Shown: positions 6,153 to 10,229 of the stretch, one piece after another | How the letters are laid out: every line of letters begins with the position of its first letter | Position numbering within the stretch: the stretch's first letter is position 1 | Source of the DNA: CAVEFW01 sp964579575 | Lineage (GTDB): Bacteria; Actinomycetota; Coriobacteriia; Coriobacteriales; Eggerthellaceae | Assembly: GCA_964579575.1 (NCBI GenBank) | Contig: CAZOGL010000053.1 | Span: 1-10,229 of the forward strand | Reading direction: 5' to 3' | Length of the DNA stretch: 10,229 bases | The notes under the pieces: generated by a model | Database searches by the model: none | What the model saw: the letters and a program-made list of their open reading frames with translations, nothing else | Told to the model about the DNA's origin: nothing | Position numbers and translations under genes: made by a program

Positions 6153-6181
6153 GGGAGTCGGATTGTTCCGGCTCCCTTTTT
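6153..6181 (+). terminator. Intrinsic terminator of the infC-rpmI-rplT operon
   Basis: GGGAGTCGGA (6153-6162) pairs with TCCGGCTCCC (6167-6176) as a 10-bp stem with one T-G wobble and a TTGT loop, followed by TTTTT (6177-6181). It lies 26 bp past the rplT stop. Confidence 0.92.
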
Positions 6182-6188
6182 CGTGTGG

Positions 6189-6297
6189 GTTCCAAGCTTT
6201 CGCCAGAGTTCCAAGTTCTTTGTCCGGCCCCCAAACTCGTTTGTCCGGCCCCCAAGCTCTTTCGTCTGACCCCCCAAACTTTCGTCTGGTTTCCAAA
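6189..6297. repeat. Degenerate 19-21 bp tandem repeat block
   Basis: About five units follow one another: 6189-6207, 6208-6227, 6228-6248, 6249-6269 and 6270-6288, plus a partial sixth. The core is (C/T)CCAA(A/G)CT then TTTGTCCGG or TTTCGTCTG. All frames on both strands translate it to low-complexity heptads, as expected of a noncoding repeat rather than a protein. It lies between the rplT terminator and the riboswitch promoter. The units abut with no unique spacers, so it is not a CRISPR array. Confidence 0.8.
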
Positions 6298-6311
6298 ATA
6301 TGAAGTAACTA

Positions 6312-6340
6312 TGGACGAATGGCGATATTGATGCTATAGT
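6312..6340 (+). promoter_or_regulatory. Promoter of the glycine-riboswitch/symporter transcript
   Basis: TGGACG (6312-6317) and TATAGT (6335-6340) are 17 bp apart. A TG dinucleotide one base before the -10 (6332-6333) gives an extended -10 element. Transcription should start near 6347, about 55 nt before the aptamer. Confidence 0.65.
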
Positions 6341-6401
6341 AGCTGACCTACAACACCCCGCTGAAGTGTTCTGGATCGATAGAAACTGGACATGAAGGGG
6401 C

Positions 6402-6487
6402 CTCTGGAGAATCCCGCAAGGGTGCCGAAGGGGCAAGGGCAAGCAATTCAATCGCGCAACCCGAAACTCTCAGGCAAAAGGACAGAG
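6402..6487 (+). ncRNA. Glycine riboswitch aptamer
   Basis: The sequence carries the conserved glycine-aptamer blocks in order: CTCTGGAGA (6402-6410), GCCGAAGGGGCAA (about 6422-6434), AAACTCTCAGGCAAAAGG (about 6463-6480) and ACAGAG (6482-6487). P1 is CTCTG 6402-6406 with CAGAG 6483-6487. Only one full aptamer is visible, whereas many glycine riboswitches have two. The 5' flank (CCCC 6356-6359 with GGGG 6397-6400 around a loop) may be a rudimentary ghost aptamer. A hairpin GCGCC 6498-6502 with GGCGC 6508-6512 follows. It is the sensing part of the leader of the symporter gene. Confidence 0.93.
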
Positions 6488-6521
6488 TGTGTGATGTGCG
6501 CCCATGTGGCGCCGTTGCGTT

Positions 6522-6624
6522 TTCTCCAGAGTTCCTTCCTTGTGCTGCTTGTTCCCGGACACGTCTGTGTAGTGTCGTTTCGACAAGAAAGCAAGAAGAC
6601 AAGAAAGCAAGGAAAGGAAGGAAC
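6522..6624 (+). promoter_or_regulatory. Candidate riboswitch expression platform sequestering the symporter RBS
   Basis: TTCTCCAGAG (6522-6531) is the exact reverse complement of CTCTGGAGAA (6402-6411), the 5' side of aptamer P1. The directly adjoining TTCCTTCCTT (6532-6541) is the exact reverse complement of AAGGAAGGAA (6614-6623), the symporter ribosome binding site; with G6531-C6624 that helix is 11 bp. The loop contains a small hairpin (TGTCG 6573-6577 with CGACA 6581-6585). No terminator T-run is present, so translational control is favoured. The direction of switching is inferred, not seen. Confidence 0.6.
6583..6611 (+). repeat. 13-bp direct repeat just before the symporter RBS
   Basis: ACAAGAAAGCAAG occurs at 6583-6595 and again at 6599-6611 (16-bp period), giving a purine-rich run into the Shine-Dalgarno sequence. 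It may act as an unstructured ribosome standby region, or simply be a small duplication. Confidence 0.7.
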
Positions 6625-8124
6625 GTGGAAGATTTCTTCACTGCGTTCAATGGCATTTTGGTCGCCATTGATGACTTTATCTGGGGTGTGCCCCTTATGG
6701 TGCTCATCCTGTTCGGCGGATTGTTGCTCACGGTTCGTCTCGGTGTGCTTCAATTCCGCCATCTGCCCCGCGCGCTGCGCTATATGATGAAGAACGAAAA
6801 GGGTGCAGAGGGCGAGGTCACGAGCTTCGGCGCGCTGTGCACCGCTCTCTCCGCAACCATCGGTACCGGTAACATCGTCGGCGTCGCTACTGCTATTGTC
6901 GCTGGTGGCCCCGGCGCCCTGTTCTGGATGTGGATTGCCGCCCTGGTTGGCATGGCCACGAAGTACTCGGAGGGATTGCTCGCCGTCAAATATCGCTCCG
7001 TGGACAAAAAGACCGGCCATTTCCTCGGCGGTCCGTTCTACTACATCGAGCGCGGCATGGGCAAGAACTGGCGTTGGCTTGCAAAGCTGTTCGCCTTCTT
7101 TGGAGTGTGCGTAGGCCTTATGGGTATCGGAACCTTCACCCAGGTCAACTCCATCTCCAGCGCTATCACGGGCTTTTTTGACCCCGATAAGGCCGTGACG
7201 GTCAGCCTTTTGGGCATGGACTACTCCGTCGTCACCATCATTACCAGCATCGTGCTCGCTATCTGCGTCGGCTCTGTCGTCATCGGCGGTCTGAAGCGCA
7301 TTGCGAAGGTTTCCGAGAGGATCGTCCCCGCGATGGTTGTCATCTATGTGGTCCTCTCTCTTATGCTTATCATCTGCAATATCGACAAGCTCCCCGGTGC
7401 TTTTGTGGCCATCATCGAGAGCGCTTTCGGTCTCCGCGCTGCCGCAGGTGGTGCCCTTGGTGCCATCATCATCGCCATGCAAAAGGGTATCGCGCGTGGT
7501 ATCTTCTCCAACGAGGCGGGTCTCGGCTCTGCTCCTATCGCTGCTGCTGCGGCCCAAACGCGCGAACCGGTGCGTCAAGGTCTCGTCTCCATGACCGGTA
7601 CGTTCCTCGATACGATCATTGTTTGCTCCATGACCGGTCTCGCTATCGTCATGACCGGTGTTTACGAGGTTCCCGGCCTTGAGGGCGCCGGTATCACCAC
7701 CGCCGCCTTCCAAGCGGGCTTGCCGTTTTTGCCCTCAACGCTTGTGGCCGCTGTCATGATGGTCTGCCTCGTGTTGTTTGGCTTTACCACCATCCTGGGT
7801 TGGGATTACTACTCTGAGCGTTGCCTTGAGTACCTCACCAACGGCAAGGTCGGCGCCGTGCTCACCTATCGTTGGGCGTATGTGTTCTGCGTCCTCATCG
7901 GTCCCTTCATGACCGTTTCTGCCGTGTGGACCATCGCCGACATCTTCAACGGCCTCATGGCTTTGCCGAACATGATTGCCCTGATTGCCCTCTCTGGTGT
8001 TGTTGCCAAGGAGACGCGCGACTACTTCAAGCGTCTCAAGGAGGCGAATGGGAACGAGGACGACCTTGCTCCGCGCCAACTTGAGGAGTGGGAGATGACT
8101 CCGGACCAGCCTTTCGCCGGCTAG
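6625..8124 (+). CDS. AGCS-family sodium/alanine-glycine symporter
   Basis: This inner-membrane secondary transporter imports a small amino acid with Na+. The 499-residue protein is largely hydrophobic with about ten or eleven helices. Family motifs are ATIGTGNIVGVATA (77-90), GGPGALFWMW (94-103), GGPFYYIERG (135-144) and GIFSNEAGLGSAP (292-304). A hydrophilic tail covers about 466-499. I choose GTG 6625 because AAGGA (6614-6618) lies 6 bp upstream and MEDFFTAFNGIL is a typical family N-terminus; the in-frame GTG 6487 is part of aptamer P1 and would add 46 non-conserved residues. The glycine riboswitch upstream points to glycine as the main substrate, though alanine is also possible. Glycine riboswitches are known to precede sodium:alanine symporter genes in other Gram-positive bacteria. 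The gene appears monocistronic. Confidence 0.95.
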   Translation: MEDFFTAFNGILVAIDDFIWGVPLMVLILFGGLLLTVRLGVLQFRHLPRALRYMMKNEKGAEGEVTSFGALCTALSATIGTGNIVGVATAIVAGGPGALFWMWIAALVGMATKYSEGLLAVKYRSVDKKTGHFLGGPFYYIERGMGKNWRWLAKLFAFFGVCVGLMGIGTFTQVNSISSAITGFFDPDKAVTVSLLGMDYSVVTIITSIVLAICVGSVVIGGLKRIAKVSERIVPAMVVIYVVLSLMLIICNIDKLPGAFVAIIESAFGLRAAAGGALGAIIIAMQKGIARGIFSNEAGLGSAPIAAAAAQTREPVRQGLVSMTGTFLDTIIVCSMTGLAIVMTGVYEVPGLEGAGITTAAFQAGLPFLPSTLVAAVMMVCLVLFGFTTILGWDYYSERCLEYLTNGKVGAVLTYRWAYVFCVLIGPFMTVSAVWTIADIFNGLMALPNMIALIALSGVVAKETRDYFKRLKEANGNEDDLAPRQLEEWEMTPDQPFAG

Positions 8125-8157
8125 TCGTCTCATTCGCTACCCCCTAAAACCAAGAGC

Positions 8158-8197
8158 ACCTCGACAGCGTTGCCGGGTTCTCGGCAACGGTCGAGGT
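8158..8197. repeat. Long perfect inverted repeat after the symporter gene
   Basis: ACCTCGAC 8158-8165 pairs with GTCGAGGT 8190-8197, and CGTTGCCG 8168-8175 with CGGCAACG 8182-8189, with a two-base bulge (AG) and a GGTTCT loop. No T-run follows on the plus strand; on the minus strand the next bases include TTTT a few bases out. GTCGAGGT recurs at 8208-8216 as CGGTCGAGGTG, followed by a GCGAGGTGCGG copy, so short direct repeats continue to about 8236. It could be an RNA-stabilising 3' hairpin or a remnant of a repetitive element. Confidence 0.65.
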
Positions 8198-8258
8198 CTC
8201 TAGGTCGGTCGAGGTGCGGCATCGGGCGAGGTGCGGTAACGAAATATTTACGTACACT

Positions 8259-8289
8259 GGCGGTACAGCAAGCGCTGTGCCGCCGTTTT
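8259..8289 (+). terminator. Probable intrinsic terminator downstream of the symporter gene
   Basis: GGCGGTACAGC (8259-8269) pairs with GCTGTGCCGCC (8274-8284) over 11 bp with one wobble and a four-base loop. It is followed by G and TTTT (8286-8289). The T-run is short but the stem is strong. It lies 134 bp past the symporter stop, and no other gene precedes it. Confidence 0.65.
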
Positions 8290-8623
8290 GCGTTAGCAGG
8301 TCTGCGATTGTTGACACGCAATCCCCATCGGCTTCGTAGGTACTACCGACAGCCTTGCGGCAAATTTCATCTTGGTACGGGGGTGCGGATATCCTGTTTG
8401 GGCCTTTAGTTTAACGTTTAGTTCGCGCGCCCGTATACCTCTCCGCAATCAAGTACACTGTGCGCCAGGTACACTGTGCGCCAAATATGCTGCACGAAAT
8501 ATATAGGCTGCGTCTATGAAAGGGGAAAGGGAAAAGAGGAAGGACTGCGGTGGAAATCTTGGACCAAAACGGGACCAGGTGGTGCACGCGGATGTACAGC
8601 AGGAACTAAAAGGGGGAAGGTTT
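8290..8623. other. Gene-free region upstream of the surface protein gene
   Basis: I see no credible gene in 8290-8623. TTGACA at 8311-8316 is a perfect -35 hexamer, but only TCGTAG lies at -10 distance. TATATA (8500-8505) could be a -10 for the surface gene, but it has no good -35. The direct repeat at 8453-8483 lies directly upstream of it. From 8507 the surface-protein frame is open upstream of the chosen start, with an in-frame ATG at 8516. The last ~110 bp are purine-rich, ending in AAAAGGGGGAAGG before the start codon. Confidence 0.5.
8453..8483. repeat. Direct repeat GTACACTGTGCGCCA, two copies
   Basis: Exact 15-bp copies lie at 8453-8467 and 8469-8483, and GTACACTG also occurs at 8252-8259. 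The 16-bp period, just 17 bp before a TATATA motif, suggests tandem binding sites for a regulator of the surface protein gene. That role is inference from position. Confidence 0.6.
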
Positions 8624-10229
8624 ATGAAACAAAGGGTTTATCTCCCGCGAAAAGTCGCGAACACTGTTTTATCGGCGGTTTTAGTTACCGGGCTTTTGCC
8701 TGTGCCCGCATTAGCTGCGGGGGGGGGCGGCGAATCTGCCGCATCTACTAACGGGGAAGCAGCAAGCGCTGAAGCGCTAAACGGTGCCGATGATACTGCA
8801 CTTCAGTCGAATGAAGTTGCATCCGAAGAGCAACTCAGCACGCTTGCAACAGGTGACTGGGAGCAGAGTGGCACGTGTGAATGGCAAATTGTCGATGGCG
8901 TACTTACTATCCAGCCGTTAGACGGCTACGATACCGGCGCGCTTGAAGATTGGGGCACCAGTAACGCACCTTGGTACGAGGATCGCGATAAAATTACATC
9001 AGTAGTAATTAAATCGGGCGTTTCTGCAAAAACGTGCTATGTGATGTTCACTGGCTGCGTAAACCTTACCAAGGCTGACCTATCTGGTCTTGATACCTCT
9101 GGTGTAACAAACATGAGCTGCATGTTTAATCGGTGCGAAAAGCTTGACGAGGTTACGTTCTCAAAAAATTTTGATACCTCTGCGGTAACAAACATGGGCT
9201 CTATGTTCAGCAATTGCAGAAGCTTAACTACCCTTGACCTTTCAAGCTTCAATACTTCTAGCGTAACAAGCATGAACTCCATGTTCTCACAATGTTACAA
9301 ACTTACTTCTCTTGTCCTTTCAAGCTTCGATACTTCTAGCGTAACGGACATGCGAACCATGTTCTGCGAATGTAAAAAACTTACCTCTCTTGACCTTTCA
9401 AGCTTTAATACTTCTAGCGTAGCAGCCATGGTTTATATGTTTTCAGACTGCACAAGCCTTACAAAAATTGAGGTGACTTCATTTGACACGAGTGCATTAA
9501 CTGATTCAAATAGTTCGATGGGGATGTTTGATGGATGCACCGCGCTGAAGGGTGGCAATGGTACACCGTATAACGCGAAAAATACAGATGCAACCTATGC
9601 CAAGATAGACGCCGAAGGAACCCCCGGCTACTTCACGCTTAAGTCACCTTGGAACGTATCCGGCACTTGCGAGTGGATGATTGACGGCGATGGTCTTCTT
9701 ACCGTCCGCCCTGCCAATGGCACATCAGGCGAGCTTGGCACCTGGACCACTGAAGAAGGCGTACCTTGGTACAAGGATCGTGAAAAAATTACCTCGGTGA
9801 AAATTGAAAAAAGCGTTACTGCAGTAACCTGTGCTTATATGTTTAAAAATTGCAAAAAGCTCACATCTCTAGACCTATCAGGTTTTGATACCTCAAAAGT
9901 GACAGACATGAGTTACATGTTCAACGAATGCTACGGGCTTACCAAACTCGATCTAACAGGTCTTGACACTTCAAAAGTCGAAAATATGGCAGGGATGTTC
10001 TATTGCTGCGGCGATAATCTGAAAGAGATCACCTTATCTGGCCTTAACACATCTTCTGTAACAAACATGGGCTACATGTTCCAGTATTGTTCCGGACTTA
10101 CCTCTCTTGACCTTTCAAACTTCGATTCGAGCAAGGTAACAAACATGTCTTACCTGTTCAGCGGTTGTTCGGCGCTTACTTATCTTAATCTTTCGGGCTT
10201 TAAAACAGACCAAGTAACAAATATGGGCT
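8624..10229 (+). CDS. BspA-like leucine-rich-repeat surface protein (3' end beyond window)
   Basis: This is the N-terminal 535 residues of a secreted or surface protein; the frame is open to the window end. A signal peptide (basic MKQRVYLPRK, hydrophobic core about 11-28) ends at ALA-A (29-32). A low-complexity acidic linker follows to about 78. Two similar modules then occur. Each has a cap (SGTCEWQIVDGVLTI at 82-96 and SGTCEWMIDGDGLLTV at 346-361, both ending near PWY-DR-KITSV) followed by about 26-residue repeats of type LTSLDLSSFNTSSVTSMNSMF. The repeats match the BspA/DUF285 leucine-rich family seen in oral and gut bacteria and linked to adhesion. ATG 8624 has AAGGGGGAAGG upstream and puts the signal peptide at the N-terminus; in-frame ATG 8516 lacks a binding site. 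Codons are more AT-rich than in neighbouring genes, suggesting transfer. A nine-G tract lies at the cleavage region. Anchoring cannot be judged without the C-terminus. Confidence 0.93.
   Translation, partial: MKQRVYLPRKVANTVLSAVLVTGLLPVPALAAGGGGESAASTNGEAASAEALNGADDTALQSNEVASEEQLSTLATGDWEQSGTCEWQIVDGVLTIQPLDGYDTGALEDWGTSNAPWYEDRDKITSVVIKSGVSAKTCYVMFTGCVNLTKADLSGLDTSGVTNMSCMFNRCEKLDEVTFSKNFDTSAVTNMGSMFSNCRSLTTLDLSSFNTSSVTSMNSMFSQCYKLTSLVLSSFDTSSVTDMRTMFCECKKLTSLDLSSFNTSSVAAMVYMFSDCTSLTKIEVTSFDTSALTDSNSSMGMFDGCTALKGGNGTPYNAKNTDATYAKIDAEGTPGYFTLKSPWNVSGTCEWMIDGDGLLTVRPANGTSGELGTWTTEEGVPWYKDREKITSVKIEKSVTAVTCAYMFKNCKKLTSLDLSGFDTSKVTDMSYMFNECYGLTKLDLTGLDTSKVENMAGMFYCCGDNLKEITLSGLNTSSVTNMGYMFQYCSGLTSLDLSNFDSSKVTNMSYLFSGCSALTYLNLSGFKTDQVTNMG
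8719..8727 (+). repeat. Poly-G tract (nine G) inside the signal-peptide cleavage region
   Basis: GGGGGGGGG is read as part of Ala32 and Gly33-Gly35 of the surface protein. At nine bases the frame is open. Adding one G leads to a stop at 8749-8751 (window numbering), and removing one leads to a stop near 8790, so length changes would switch the protein off. Confidence 0.9.
9224..9457 (+). repeat. Three near-identical 78-bp units within the surface protein gene
   Basis: Units 9224-9301, 9302-9379 and 9380-9457 each encode 26 residues of the leucine-rich repeat. Stretches such as CTTTCAAGCTT followed by ATACTTCTAGCGTA are conserved at the DNA level, including synonymous positions. That implies recent tandem duplication or gene conversion and makes unit loss or gain likely. 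Confidence 0.8.

Noticed and set aside
6189..6297. CRISPR array
   Set aside because: Units of about 20 bp abut without unique spacers and are degenerate; no cas gene nearby.
6487..6624. GTG start at 6487 for the symporter
   Set aside because: It uses the P1 stem of the glycine aptamer as coding sequence and adds 46 residues unlike the family; GTG 6625 has a proper binding site.
6448..7713. Long minus-strand open frame (421 residues) opposite the symporter gene
   Set aside because: Antisense shadow overlapping the riboswitch and the conserved symporter; its translation is Asp/His/Gly-rich low complexity.
8516..8623. In-frame 36-residue N-terminal extension of the surface protein from ATG 8516
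   Set aside because: No ribosome binding site, and it would bury the signal peptide internally. A long signal peptide cannot be fully excluded.
8476..8751. Separate 91-residue plus-strand gene before the surface protein
   Set aside because: It overlaps the surface protein start out of frame and ends right after the poly-G tract. It is the frame reached by slippage, not a gene.

Overview
This window looks like part of a scaffold from a moderately GC-rich, Gram-positive, host-associated bacterium. I favour a member of the Coriobacteriia (Actinobacteria). The coding style is GC-ending, the surface protein is of the BspA type, and housekeeping genes sit in short operons with structured RNA leaders. 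The class assignment is inference; no marker here fixes the genus.

Layout: (1) 1-207, a repeat-containing and possibly structured leader with a promoter, then argS (arginyl-tRNA synthetase, 208-1941). (2) An intergenic region with a duplicated promoter-like segment, then a CPA1-type Na+/H+ antiporter gene with a long cytoplasmic tail (2156-4198). (3) A run of exactly 100 N (assembly gap), followed by a 200-bp-period repeat. Each repeat copy carries an intrinsic terminator and the last 21 bp of a tRNA-Leu gene; the second copy runs into the intact tRNA-Leu(UAG) on the minus strand (4620-4705). (4) The translation operon infC-rpmI-rplT (4982-6126). It has a sigma70-type promoter, a leader attenuator with a competing antiterminator, an apparent AUA start codon for infC, and a strong terminator after rplT. 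(5) A block of 19-21 bp degenerate tandem repeats (6189-6297). (6) A glycine riboswitch upstream of an AGCS-family Na+/amino-acid symporter (6625-8124), with a readable candidate expression platform that could hide the ribosome binding site. (7) A 499-bp intergenic region with a long perfect hairpin, a terminator and a direct repeat. (8) The 5' part of a BspA-like leucine-rich-repeat secreted or surface protein (8624 to beyond the window). It has a nine-G tract exactly at the signal-peptide cleavage region, the classic layout for slipped-strand phase variation.

The first two thirds are core genome (aminoacylation, ion homeostasis, translation initiation, 50S assembly). The most interesting content is regulatory RNA and repeat DNA: the infC leader and its start codon, the glycine riboswitch platform, the tRNA-tail repeat at the gap, and the poly-G tract in the surface protein gene. 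I did not find a clearly new multi-gene system.
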